Source: Pararhizobium qamdonense (lineage in GTDB: Bacteria; Pseudomonadota; Alphaproteobacteria; Rhizobiales; Rhizobiaceae). From it: a DNA stretch of 64,000 bases. Each line of letters starts with the position of its first letter. Position 1 is the stretch's first letter. This document shows positions 36,099 to 45,083 of the stretch, piece by piece. A program made the position numbers and the translations under genes. The notes under the pieces are model-generated. The model was not told the origin of the DNA, made no database searches, and worked only from the letters and a program-made list of their open reading frames with translations. Location: positions 1 to 64,000 of the forward strand of contig NZ_CP119567.1 in NCBI RefSeq assembly GCF_029277445.1, written 5' to 3'.

Positions 36099-37465
36099 AA
36101 TATCTGTTCAAACCACGATCGCTGAAATGGCGCCTTGTCTCCCGCTTTTCCATCGCTCTCGCCCTGATGATGGTGGTCTTCTATGCCGCGCTGATCTGGC
36201 TGATCGTCGCTGCAACGTCCGATGCCACGCCCGTGGACGATACGATCAAGGCCGAGATCGCGGCGTCGATCCATCTGGACGGCGGCACGCTGCGCATTTC
36301 CCCGACCGGCGCCATCCAGACGATCATCCGCGACTACCCTGATTTCTGGCTGGTCGCCAGGGACGACAAGGGCAGGGAGGCGCGGATCGGCCGGTCCCCG
36401 GCGGGGCTCGACTCGGTGCTGGCGAACCTCGATATCATCAGCGCGCTCGATGTGCGCGTCGGCCATGATTCCCCGATGACAGCAATCTTCGCCCTGCTCG
36501 AAACCGACGCTGGTCCCGTGAAGGCGATCTATGGCGGAAAATCGGCGCCGGGGTCGGTGTTGGAGTATATGGTGCGCACTCTGCACGTCATCTATCTCCC
36601 GACAACGCTCATTCCGCTTATTCTGGCTGTGGTGATCATTCCGCTTGTGGTCAACAGTTCCCTCAAGGGCATGAAACGCATCACGGCACTTGCAAGCCAG
36701 ATCGACGTCAACAAGCCCGGCGTGAGGCTGCCGACCGACGATGTCGTCGAGGAAATCGCGCCTCTGGTGAAGACGATCAACGCGGCGCTGGCGCGGGTGG
36801 ACACCGATGTCTCCGCCCGCGAGAGATTTCTCGCAGATGCGGCACATGAGCTTCGCACCCCCATTGCGATCCTGCAGACACGGATCGAAGGCTATGAAGA
36901 CACCGAGCAAAACCGCCGTCTCCTTCTGGACGTCTCGCGTATCGGAGCCGTCGCTGAGCAGTTGCTGGACATACAAAGGTTCGCAGTTATGCCGACCCGG
37001 GCCGACACGGACCTGGTAGGGCTCTGCCAGCAGGTTGTTGCCGATCTCGCGCCGCTGGCGATCAATGCCGGGTATGATCTCGCATTCGAAAGCGATTGCA
37101 GTTCCATGGTCGTTGTCGCCGACCGGCTCTCCGTCGAAAGAGCGATTACAAACCTCGTGCGCAATGCCATCCAGCATGCGGGAAACCACGGCCAGATCAT
37201 GGTTCGCCTCTGCCCTGACGGTGCAATCGAGGTCTTGGACGAGGGCGAGGGCATACCGGACGAGGAACGCGAAAAGATTTTCGATCCATTCTATCGCAGC
37301 AAGCCCCAATCGTCCGGTGCCGGGCTCGGCCTGAACCTCGTCCGCCAGATCGCCCGCCTGCATGGAGGCGATGCGGTGGTACTTCCAACGAAAGGCGGCG
37401 CGCTGTTCAGGCTGACGCTCGAACCTGAACGGCTGCCAGGCGGCGTGAAACGAGCAACGCTCTGA
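36095..37465 (+). CDS. Sensor histidine kinase
   Basis: The 456-residue kinase has a first membrane segment at about residues 18-41 (FSIALALMMVVFYAALIWLIVAA), a periplasmic sensor of about 120 residues, and a second segment near 167-187. Then come a HAMP-like linker, the H box with His251 (ADAAHELRTPIAIL), the N box (NLVRNAIQHA), the G1 box (VLDEGEGIPDE) and the F/G2 region (FDPFYRS, then GAGLGLNLVRQI). The start is GTG overlapping the regulator stop. It should phosphorylate the regulator encoded just before it. The stimulus is unknown. Confidence 0.92.
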   Translation: MKYLFKPRSLKWRLVSRFSIALALMMVVFYAALIWLIVAATSDATPVDDTIKAEIAASIHLDGGTLRISPTGAIQTIIRDYPDFWLVARDDKGREARIGRSPAGLDSVLANLDIISALDVRVGHDSPMTAIFALLETDAGPVKAIYGGKSAPGSVLEYMVRTLHVIYLPTTLIPLILAVVIIPLVVNSSLKGMKRITALASQIDVNKPGVRLPTDDVVEEIAPLVKTINAALARVDTDVSARERFLADAAHELRTPIAILQTRIEGYEDTEQNRRLLLDVSRIGAVAEQLLDIQRFAVMPTRADTDLVGLCQQVVADLAPLAINAGYDLAFESDCSSMVVVADRLSVERAITNLVRNAIQHAGNHGQIMVRLCPDGAIEVLDEGEGIPDEEREKIFDPFYRSKPQSSGAGLGLNLVRQIARLHGGDAVVLPTKGGALFRLTLEPERLPGGVKRATL

Positions 37466-37641
37466 GACCGTCCACAAAGTTCTCATTCCAAGCGTCTTTG
37501 AGGCGTTCAGACCTCAAAAATACTGACATGAAAAAATTCTAAGGTTAGATCACGTTGACGTTTGCGGATGCTCCACGCATTTGTTTTGTGATCACATCAG
37601 CAGTTCTTGACGATATCCGGAAGGCAAATTACGGTCCCGAA

Positions 37642-38826
37642 ATGCAGCAGACTGTCTTGAAACGCGCCGTATTCTTCATTGGTGGCTATGAGCCAAAAAC
37701 GCCCGAGGTTTTTTTCAGCCGGCTTTTTAGACAGGTTTCCCGCTTCGATGCGCTTTGGGGCTATCGCTCGGAGATCTCGCCTGTTGATGTCTCCCAGAAC
37801 AATGAAGCCGGTGCCGCAACAATCTCGACGCGCGCGCCTGAGGAACGTTGGTCGACACGCACCGATTTCAATTTCCTGTCTCTGGACAAGGTCGTGCTTC
37901 GCGATTTCGCCCGACCGATGCCCGTAAGATTGTTCCATTATCTTCGCGCCTTCTTCGATTTTTGGGTTTCGGGTGCAGCGTTCCATTTCTTCAACAAGGC
38001 CTGGCGCTTCGGGCTGTATTTCGTCTATCCATTTCTCGTGCTGATGATGTTTGCACTGGTGGCTTACAGTGCCGCGCAGGTCACCGCCCAATGGCTGGGT
38101 GCAGCAAGTTGGCTGGTGGGCGTGTTGACTTTTGTCCTGGCTCTATCCTTGGCCGGGAAACGATGGTCGATCCATCATCTGATGGACCTGTGGTCGTTTT
38201 CGCTGGACTTCATCCGTGGCCGGCGGGCGGATGCCGATGCAACCTTGCAGCGCTTTGCCGAGACCATCGTCGCCAAAGCAAGGGCAGAAAGCTATGACGA
38301 GATCCTGTTGATCGGCCATAGCACCGGCGGCCTGCTGATGATCGATGTCGCCGCACGCTGCCTTTCCATCGACAAGGATTTTGCAGGCTCGGCACGAAAA
38401 GTGGTTCTCCTCACCTTGGGATCGACAGCACTCAAGGCAGGCTATCATCCGGCTGGCCGGAAGTTCCGGAAATCCGTGGAGCAACTCATCAATGCCGATC
38501 AGTTGGAATGGGTGGAGATTCAATGTTTGACGGATGCCATCAATTTCTACAGGACGGATCCCGTTGCGGAAATGGGTCTTGCGCCGAAGGCCGGTCAGGA
38601 TTTCCCCGTCGTTCGAACTATAAAAGTCAGGGATATGCTGCAGTCTGAGACGTATGCGCGCATCAAAAGAAACTTTTTTCGCGTGCATTATCAATATGTT
38701 TACGCGAATACGAAGCCGTATTGGTATGATTTCTTCCAGATTTGCTGCGGACCAATGTTCTTGTCGGCAAGAGTAGAAGGCCGCGTTGTTGGCGGACTTC
38801 CTAAGAAAGAGGCGACGTCCCTATGA
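37642..38826 (+). CDS. Membrane-anchored alpha/beta hydrolase-like protein
   Basis: The 394-residue product has two adjacent hydrophobic segments (about residues 125-145 and 152-172) between an N-terminal domain starting VFFIGGYEPKTPEVF and a C-terminal domain with the nucleophile elbow IGHSTGG (Ser227). This looks like a lipase or esterase at the membrane. An in-frame TTG at 37555 would give 29 more residues; ATG 37642 is preferred because the conserved-looking beta strand begins soon after it, but neither has a good Shine-Dalgarno site. It overlaps the next gene by four bases. I cannot place it in a named family with confidence. Confidence 0.7.
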   Translation: MQQTVLKRAVFFIGGYEPKTPEVFFSRLFRQVSRFDALWGYRSEISPVDVSQNNEAGAATISTRAPEERWSTRTDFNFLSLDKVVLRDFARPMPVRLFHYLRAFFDFWVSGAAFHFFNKAWRFGLYFVYPFLVLMMFALVAYSAAQVTAQWLGAASWLVGVLTFVLALSLAGKRWSIHHLMDLWSFSLDFIRGRRADADATLQRFAETIVAKARAESYDEILLIGHSTGGLLMIDVAARCLSIDKDFAGSARKVVLLTLGSTALKAGYHPAGRKFRKSVEQLINADQLEWVEIQCLTDAINFYRTDPVAEMGLAPKAGQDFPVVRTIKVRDMLQSETYARIKRNFFRVHYQYVYANTKPYWYDFFQICCGPMFLSARVEGRVVGGLPKKEATSL

Positions 38827-39407
38827 CACCGACACTGGCTGCAATCGTATGGGCCGTTGGTCTCGTCGCGTGGGTGATCATTCGCGTGCCCCATCGGAGC
38901 CGCGCGCGCAAAACGCGGGTGGCAAGCAGCGCCAAGACGCTGAGAGATCGCCTGGCTTTGGCCGCCGCCGCCGCTGGGCTCAGTCTCGTCCCAATCGTTT
39001 TTGTCGCGACGGGGTTTCCGGCGTTTGCCGACTATACGTTTCAACCTTGGCTTGGCTGGCTGGGGCTTTTGATCGAGCTGGCATTTCTCTGGCTCTTTTA
39101 CGCCAGTCACCGGCAGCTTGGTAAAAATTGGTCGGTGACATTGGAAATCCGCAACGAACATAAGCTCGTGACCGACGGTCTTTACCGTTACGTCAGACAT
39201 CCGATGTATCTGTCATTCTGGCTTTGGGCCGCTGCTCAGTTTTGTCTTTTGCCCAATGTCATTGCGGGGGCAGCCGGTCTGGTGGGAGTTGGAATCCTCT
39301 ATTTCTCCCGCGTTCGTCACGAAGAGGCAATGATGCGAGACGCGTTTGGAGCATCCTACGACGAATATGCCAGAAACACCGGCCGCATCATTCCCAAACC
39401 TTGGTAA
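38823..39407 (+). CDS. Isoprenylcysteine carboxyl methyltransferase-like membrane protein
   Basis: The 194-residue protein has about four hydrophobic segments and the conserved C-terminal ICMT region: LVTDGLYRYVRHPMYLSF (RHPMY at 125-129) and RVRHEEAMMRDAFGASYDEYARNTGRIIP. Bacterial members use S-adenosylmethionine to methylate small lipophilic or isoprenoid substrates; no bacterial prenylated protein is implied. It overlaps the upstream hydrolase gene by four bases and is followed five bases later by another hydrolase gene, so the three form one operon. Confidence 0.87.
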   Translation: MTPTLAAIVWAVGLVAWVIIRVPHRSRARKTRVASSAKTLRDRLALAAAAAGLSLVPIVFVATGFPAFADYTFQPWLGWLGLLIELAFLWLFYASHRQLGKNWSVTLEIRNEHKLVTDGLYRYVRHPMYLSFWLWAAAQFCLLPNVIAGAAGLVGVGILYFSRVRHEEAMMRDAFGASYDEYARNTGRIIPKPW

Positions 39408-39411
39408 CGCA

Positions 39412-40041
39412 ATGAAGAAACCTCTAACGCCGATTGAACACTTAACCAGCCGCCGCTCCTTTTTGGCCTCAATTCTGGCCGTCACCGTCACCGGTTTGCA
39501 GGTGGAGCCGGCCGTTGCGGCGGTTAAGCGCAGGCGTGGCGGACCTCCGCAGGTCTATCTCTTTCGCGGATTGGCAAATATCTTTTCGACGGGCCTCGAT
39601 GAAATTGGCAGAAAGCTACGGGCGGCGGGCGTCGATGCCCATGTCGAGGGCTTCATGGCCTGGCGGTCAGCCCTTAACAAAATCCTAGCCGACCGGCAGA
39701 AATTCGGGCCGTCGCCCATTATCCTGGTCGGACATTCGCTTGGAGCAAACGCTATCATCTCATTAGCGCAGGCGTTGGAACAACGCGGTATCCGGGTGGA
39801 TTACATGGCGTCGTTTGCAGCAACGAGCCCCAGCCCCCTGCCAGCCAATGTCACCCGCGTCGTGAATTTCTATTTCTCCAGCCATAGCTGGGGCGCGATC
39901 TTGACGAAAGGCCCCGGCTTCAAAGGCAAGCTCGACAACCGCGACCTATCGCGCGACCTGCGCGTCAATCATTTCAATGTCGAGAAGCAGGCCTCGCTTC
40001 AGGACGAGGTGGTCAAGGGTATTCTTCGGGTCGTGAGGTAG
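39412..40041 (+). CDS. Tat-exported alpha/beta hydrolase-like protein
   Basis: The 209-residue product begins with a twin-arginine signal (SRRSFLASILAVTVTGL, Arg14-Arg15) and then an alpha/beta hydrolase core: the strand PPQVYLFRGLANIF, the nucleophile elbow VGHSLGANA (Ser109), and the later strand YMASFAATSPSPLP. The C-terminal HFNVEK could hold the catalytic histidine. The short length suggests a lipase- or thioesterase-like fold without a lid. It ends the three-gene operon with the membrane hydrolase and the ICMT-like methyltransferase. Confidence 0.78.
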   Translation: MKKPLTPIEHLTSRRSFLASILAVTVTGLQVEPAVAAVKRRRGGPPQVYLFRGLANIFSTGLDEIGRKLRAAGVDAHVEGFMAWRSALNKILADRQKFGPSPIILVGHSLGANAIISLAQALEQRGIRVDYMASFAATSPSPLPANVTRVVNFYFSSHSWGAILTKGPGFKGKLDNRDLSRDLRVNHFNVEKQASLQDEVVKGILRVVR

Positions 40042-40739
40042 GGAGTTGGGCAGCCTGTTTTAGGAGCGGCAACAGGTTCGTCCCTGGCTGAGACCCGAAA
40101 GCGCACATCTCCCGCAGTGGAACGAATTTTCGCATGTCTGCGCAAGATTGAAATAACCAGCGTTTACCTCGTTAAACGAACCGCATGTCAGGTCGCTTTC
40201 CGACCGCACACATGATCGACGAGGGATAGGCGCTGGCAAACTGTTGACGCGACAGATGAAAGATACCGAACGCAGCCTCGGTGCTACGATCACACTCGTC
40301 ACGCATGAGATCACCGTGATCCAAATCTGCGAAATCGTTCGTTTTCAAACAGGGACGCATTGTCGAGGCCCTGTTTGACAGGTCTTCGGCGCGCCGAAGC
40401 ACGATGCGACGCGCGCCGCTGACGCCCGCCCGGCCATCGCTACGATCGCCGCCACCGACGGTCCGCTTGCCCACTTTCCGCAGGATCATTTTTCGCTCTT
40501 AAAGTGTTGCGGGTCGGTCGTTCTGAGGCGCAGAAGCGTTTCTCGAATGTCCGGAGCGTGGTGAAAGCATCGTTTTAAATAGATCGTCATTAAAATGTTA
40601 ACGAACGGAAATACGATAAGGCCTCTGTGATTTCTTATTGTCATAAATATACATTTTGCGACTGTCCCGGGCGAAATAGTGTCCAAAAGTCCCGAGAATT
40701 GATCCATCTGTAGATTTATGGCTGCGAAGAGGAATGCTG
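40042..40739. other. Intergenic region before the PstS-like gene
   Basis: The 698 bases hold no gene I can support. A minus-strand frame of 105 codons (40172-40489) lacks a good ribosome site and known motifs. The part from about 40560 to 40720 is A+T-rich and contains TTGTCATAAAT (40638-40648), which resembles one half of a rhizobial Pho box ahead of the phosphate-binding protein gene; the second half is poorly conserved. Confidence 0.45.
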
Positions 40740-41831
40740 ATGGGGCGTTTTTTGCAGCAGGTGTTCGGTGCGCGCGCAGTGGCTGGTGGCTTGGCCAGAC
40801 TGGCGATCTCTGCCGGCTCGTTGCTGTTGGCGCCACCTGTCATGGCGGAGCCCATCCGCGGTGCCGGCTCGACATTCGCGGCGCCCATCATCGCAAAATG
40901 GGCAGAGAACTACGAGACAGCGCGGATGGATGATGGCGACTTTAGTTCGCCCGACTGGACGGTTGATTACGAACTCGTCGGCTCGCTGGCAGGTTTGATG
41001 CGCCTTGACCAGCCTGAGATGGACTTTGCTGCCACGGATGTACCCGTCTCGCACGAGGAACTCTCGAAGCTCGGGCGGCAGCAGTTTCCGATCGTGCTTG
41101 GCAGCGTGGCGATTGCTGTCAATCTCGACGGCATCGAAACGGGCCGCATCAACCTCACTGGTCCGCTGCTGGCAAATATCTATCTGGGGAAGATCCAGTC
41201 CTGGGCCGATCCGGCCATCAAGGTTGTCAATCCGGATATCAACCTTCCGGACCTCAAAATCAGTCCGGTCAGCCGCAAGGACGGATCAGGCACGACCTTT
41301 ATGTTCACCGAATATCTGTCCTCGGCGAGCCCGGAATGGAAAGCGGCTTACGGCGCCGATACGCGGATTGCCTGGCCGGCCGGGACCAGTGTCGAGGGAA
41401 CGCAGGACCTCCTGCGCACGGTGCTGGCGACCAAGGGGGCGATTGCCTATGCCGATTTCGGCCAGGTCGAACGTGCAAATCTGCCCTATGCCGTAGTTCA
41501 AAACAAAGCGGGCCGGTTTGTGCGGCCCGGCCCGGATGGTGTCCGGGCGGCGGCCAGCGCCACCTTATGGGACGAAGCAAACGATTTCTCGGTGTCGCTG
41601 ACCGATCAGCCAGGCGAGGGGGCCTATCCGATCAGCGGCGCGACATTCGCGGTTGTTCCGGTAACCGGACAGCAGCCCAACCGGTATCATCGCGTGCGTG
41701 ACTTTTTCCGGCTTGCTTTCGAGGCGGGTAGTGGCGATGCCGAAGCACTGGGCTATGTGCCTTTACCGCCGCAACTGGTCAGCCGGGTGGTCAAATACTG
41801 GCTGGCTGAGGACGTTTCTGCCAGCCAGTAG
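40740..41831 (+). CDS. PstS-like phosphate-binding protein
   Basis: The 363-residue protein has a signal peptide (LARLAISAGSLLLAPPVMA) and the PstS phosphate-binding domain: IRGAGSTFAAPIIAKW at the N-terminus, DFAATDVPVS, and RKDGSGTTFMFTEYLS. It should bind phosphate in the periplasm. ATG at 40740 lies seven bases after AGAGG and is preferred over ATG 40734. No pstC, pstA or pstB gene follows; the next gene is a Na/Pi cotransporter. It may therefore serve a transporter elsewhere or act in phosphate sensing or scavenging. Confidence 0.88.
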   Translation: MGRFLQQVFGARAVAGGLARLAISAGSLLLAPPVMAEPIRGAGSTFAAPIIAKWAENYETARMDDGDFSSPDWTVDYELVGSLAGLMRLDQPEMDFAATDVPVSHEELSKLGRQQFPIVLGSVAIAVNLDGIETGRINLTGPLLANIYLGKIQSWADPAIKVVNPDINLPDLKISPVSRKDGSGTTFMFTEYLSSASPEWKAAYGADTRIAWPAGTSVEGTQDLLRTVLATKGAIAYADFGQVERANLPYAVVQNKAGRFVRPGPDGVRAAASATLWDEANDFSVSLTDQPGEGAYPISGATFAVVPVTGQQPNRYHRVRDFFRLAFEAGSGDAEALGYVPLPPQLVSRVVKYWLAEDVSASQ

Positions 41832-41957
41832 TTCGCGCGCGGCCTTGGCCAGCGGGATCATTCCGATCGCATGAGGAAAGCATTCAAGACCTGTGCAACG
41901 CAGGGCTTGGGCAATGTTTGAATTGCGCCATCGTGGCGCCAAGGGGGTTAAGGCGTA

Positions 41958-43691
41958 ATGGACATTGACATTTTCAAGGATATTCTTGTGCCTGTCATCG
42001 GCGGGCTTGGGATATTCATGCTTGGCCTGGAATTTATGTCGAACGGCATTCAGGCGCTCTCCGTCAACAAGATGCGCGCATTTCTTGCGAAGGCTGCGGG
42101 CACACCGATCAAGGGTGTCATTGCCGGAACGTTGATCACGGGCGTCATTCAATCGTCGACCGCCATGACGGTCATGGTTGTCGGCCTTGTCAATGCCGGC
42201 GTGGTCGGCCTGCGGCCGGCCATCAGCGTCATCATGGGCGCCAATATCGGCACGACGCTGGGCAACGGCCTGATCGCCTTGCCGCTCGGACCGCTCGGGT
42301 TAATTTTCGCCGGTCTTTTCTCGCTCGTTTATTGCTTTGCCAAGAACGAACGCGTCCGCAACATCGCGTTGGCCTGCATGGGTTTTGCACTAATCTTCTA
42401 CGGCCTCAATCTGATGACCGGCGGTCTGCGCCCGCTGCGCAACATACCGGAGGTCATGGCCGTCTTATCGACGCTGACCGCTGACTCCTACTATAACTTG
42501 ATCAAGTGCGTGCTGATCGCCGCCGCTGTCACGGCCATGATCCACTCGTCGTCCGCGACCATCGGGATTGTCATGGGTCTTGGTGCGGCTGGTGTGCTCG
42601 ACTGGACGACGGCGGTTGCCTTCTCGCTGGGTGCTGATCTCGGTACCACGATCACATCGTGGATCGCCTCGATCAATCTGTCGAAGAACGCCAAACGCGC
42701 CGCTTACGCCCATATGTCCTTCAATATCATCGGCGTGTGCATAACCGTCCCGCTGTTTTTCGTCTCGATCGATATCCTCGCCTGGGCAATGCAGTGGTTC
42801 GGCGGCGATCCGGGCGTCGCGGTGGTCATCGAAGGCAAGGATACATTCCCGCTGGTTCCTGTAGCCGTCGGTCTCTATTCCACCTTCTTCAATGTCTTCA
42901 ACACTGCGCTGCTGTTTCCGTTCGTCGGCGTCTTCGACCGTGTCCTGTCGCGTATCGGCCGCACCGATGCCGAGGATGCGGAAGACTATTCGACGCCGAA
43001 ATTCCTCGACCGTAAGCTTTCCGGAGATTTTGCACGCGCTGTGCCGGCCGTGCAGCAGGAAACCGCACGGCATCTGCAAGCCGGCGCGATGTTTCTGGAT
43101 ATCGCCCGGTCCGCCAAGTCGGCGCCATCGGATCCGGGCGAACACTATCTCGCAACCGATATTCTCAGCCGTGACATCCGGGACTACACCGCATTGCTGA
43201 TGAAAGAGGATCTGCCCTACGAACAGCTTGATCTGGTCGCCAGCCTGATCGAGGAGGCAGATTTCACGGCGGCTTTGACGGAATCGATGCATCAGGTCGC
43301 CCGGCGCGTGAAGCGTGAAAAATTCAGCGATCCCGCCTTTTTGATCGTTGACCTGGCGCTGAGCAAACTCGACGCTTCCTTGCAGGATATCATGCCGGAC
43401 TATGGCGTGGTTCGCCCGTCCATGCCGGCCGGACATGTCAGTCTTCCATCCGTCACCGAACTGCGGGACCGGACATTGGCGCTTGGGCCGAATGCAGGCG
43501 CTGCAGAACGCGGGACGATCCTGGCGCTTCTCGGTTCCGTCGAACGGGCGGAAATCCTGATCCGCTGCATCGATGAGGAGCGCAAGTCCGTCAACCGGCA
43601 GAGTGTTCTCTCACGGGTTTCCCCGAAACGGGAGCTACAGGCCCGTCCCCCGCTGAACGAGGGTGGGCTGACCCCGGTACCCGCCGAGTAA
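41958..43691 (+). CDS. Na+/phosphate cotransporter with PhoU-like C-terminal domain
   Basis: The 577-residue protein has the two inverted NptA/PF02690-type repeats (GTLITGVIQSSTAMTVMVVG and IHSSSATIGIVMGLG, both with the QSS/HSSS core) in the N-terminal membrane half (to about residue 330). A soluble helical domain of the PhoU type follows (ARHLQAGAMFLDIARSAK and onward). It imports phosphate with sodium or balances phosphate at low cost. ATG follows AAGGGGGTTAAGG. It lies 126 bases behind the PstS-like gene, so the two form a phosphate pair, and ends at a strong hairpin. Confidence 0.92.
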   Translation: MDIDIFKDILVPVIGGLGIFMLGLEFMSNGIQALSVNKMRAFLAKAAGTPIKGVIAGTLITGVIQSSTAMTVMVVGLVNAGVVGLRPAISVIMGANIGTTLGNGLIALPLGPLGLIFAGLFSLVYCFAKNERVRNIALACMGFALIFYGLNLMTGGLRPLRNIPEVMAVLSTLTADSYYNLIKCVLIAAAVTAMIHSSSATIGIVMGLGAAGVLDWTTAVAFSLGADLGTTITSWIASINLSKNAKRAAYAHMSFNIIGVCITVPLFFVSIDILAWAMQWFGGDPGVAVVIEGKDTFPLVPVAVGLYSTFFNVFNTALLFPFVGVFDRVLSRIGRTDAEDAEDYSTPKFLDRKLSGDFARAVPAVQQETARHLQAGAMFLDIARSAKSAPSDPGEHYLATDILSRDIRDYTALLMKEDLPYEQLDLVASLIEEADFTAALTESMHQVARRVKREKFSDPAFLIVDLALSKLDASLQDIMPDYGVVRPSMPAGHVSLPSVTELRDRTLALGPNAGAAERGTILALLGSVERAEILIRCIDEERKSVNRQSVLSRVSPKRELQARPPLNEGGLTPVPAE

Positions 43692-43713
43692 GGCTGTTCC
43701 CGTCAATTTCCAA

Positions 43714-43745
43714 ACGTGGCATCGTCCGACCGGACGATGCCACGT
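43714..43745. terminator. Strong hairpin terminator between convergent genes
   Basis: Fourteen-base arms (43714-43727 and 43732-43745) pair perfectly around GACC, 22 bases behind the cotransporter stop. It lies between convergent genes and could serve both strands; a short T-rich stretch (CTTGCTTTG) follows on the plus strand. Confidence 0.8.
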
Positions 43746-43854
43746 CTTGCTTTGAAGAGTGACGATCCCGCCGCTATGACAATGCAATCTTCCGATCGAC
43801 GCAGCTTCAGGGGAACTTCCAGCGGCCCCACAATCAGCTGTTTCTCCTAGCCTA

Positions 43855-44820
43855 TCAGATCCAGCGAGCACGCTTGAAGCGGATGAAAAGGGCGATGCAC
43901 ATGATGGTGATAATCCCGAGAACGGCAAAATAGCCGTAGGTCGTTTTCAGCTCCGGCATGTTTTCGAAATTCATCCCGTAAATGCCTGCGATCGCCGTTG
44001 GAACGGCGAGAATGGCGGCCCAGGCCGCCAGTTGCCGGGTGATGGTGCCCTGTCTTTGCTGCTCGAGCAGGTTGCTCGCTTCGAACACCGAGGTGATCAC
44101 ATCACGCAAACTTGCAACCATCGTTTCGACGCGATGCATGTGCTGAAGCGCATCGCGGAAATAGGGCTTTGCTTCCCTGTCGATTGACGGCAAATCGAGA
44201 TGGTATAGCTTGCCGCAGAGATCGAGCATTGCGTCGAGCACCCGCTGAAACAGGATGACCTCCCGGCGCAACTTGAAAATACGCTTGATCTGGTTGCGAT
44301 CAAGAAACGCGTCGAGCATTTTGCGTTCCATGTCGAGAACGGCATCCTCGATCGTGCGCACGATAGGCAGATAACCATCGATGATGAAGTCGAGAATGGC
44401 ATGTAGAATGTAATCCGTGCCGTGGCAAAGCGTTTGAGGCGACGATTCAAGCCGGTGGCGCAATTCGCCATGGCCGCGCTCCGAGCCATTGCGGACGGTG
44501 ATGATGTAACGCTTGCCGATGAAAATCGCCGTTTCGCCATAGGCGATGCTGTCACCCGCAAGCTGCGCCGTCTTTGCGATAACGAACAGCTGATCGTCAT
44601 AAACACTGAGCTTGGGCATCTGCAACGAACTGAGCGCGTCGGCAATGGAAAGTTCGTGAAGCCCAAAACGGCTTTGCAGCAATAGAAGCTCGTCCCGCGT
44701 GGGCTTATGCAGCCCGATCCAGATGAATTCGTTGTCCATAGCCGGGACGAAAGCCGCCTCGAACGGCACAGCTTCAATCCGCCGCCCGCCACGATAGAGA
44801 TAACATGCGGCGACGGTCAT
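43855..44820 (-). CDS. CorA-family magnesium/cobalt transporter
   Basis: The 321-residue protein has the CorA plan: a cytoplasmic N-terminal domain, a long helix (about residues 140-250), and two C-terminal membrane segments with the selectivity motif YGMNFENMPEL between them, ending in a basic tail (RFKRARWI). It mediates passive, regulated uptake of Mg2+ and related ions. It is a single gene, convergent to the phosphate cotransporter. Confidence 0.92.
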   Translation of the reverse strand: MTVAACYLYRGGRRIEAVPFEAAFVPAMDNEFIWIGLHKPTRDELLLLQSRFGLHELSIADALSSLQMPKLSVYDDQLFVIAKTAQLAGDSIAYGETAIFIGKRYIITVRNGSERGHGELRHRLESSPQTLCHGTDYILHAILDFIIDGYLPIVRTIEDAVLDMERKMLDAFLDRNQIKRIFKLRREVILFQRVLDAMLDLCGKLYHLDLPSIDREAKPYFRDALQHMHRVETMVASLRDVITSVFEASNLLEQQRQGTITRQLAAWAAILAVPTAIAGIYGMNFENMPELKTTYGYFAVLGIITIMCIALFIRFKRARWI

Positions 44821-44958
44821 CTAGCCTCCTGGGCTCGTATAATCATGAAAAACCTTGAGAAGGTCGGGCTCACGATGTGTACCCGCAAGGTCACGACTGT
44901 TTTGTGACTATGGCAGCGCAGTTGTTGGGTGTTGAATACTATGCGGCGCGGTAAGGCA

Positions 44959-44977
44959 CGTGTCGTGCAGCGACACG
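44959..44977. repeat. Short hairpin behind the GH3 glycosidase gene
   Basis: CGTGTCG (44959-44965) and CGACACG (44971-44977) pair around five bases, about 107 bases beyond the GH3 stop. The 263-base gap between the corA start and the GH3 stop otherwise shows nothing I can name. The lack of a T-run makes terminator function uncertain. Confidence 0.35.
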
Positions 44978-45083
44978 GCGGGATTGACGGTCAAAGGAAT
45001 GTACGCGACGGGAGCAGATTCTGGGAAGGATGAGGCGGTATTGTGCGTTCAGGCCGTGCACAGATCGCTGGTAGATACGATGG

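Noticed and set aside
35786..37486. Long minus-strand frame of 566 codons
   Set aside because: It is antisense to the response regulator and histidine kinase genes, whose motifs are unambiguous; it is a codon-bias shadow.
40172..40489. Minus-strand frame of 105 codons in the gap before the PstS-like gene
   Set aside because: Weak ribosome site, no known motif and an arginine-rich N-terminal part; kept only as a remark on the intergenic region.
40638..40660. Pho box before the PstS-like gene
   Set aside because: Only one half (TTGTCATAAAT) resembles the consensus; the second half does not match well enough to annotate.
42465..43436. Minus-strand frame of 323 codons
   Set aside because: It is a shadow of the Na/Pi cotransporter gene.
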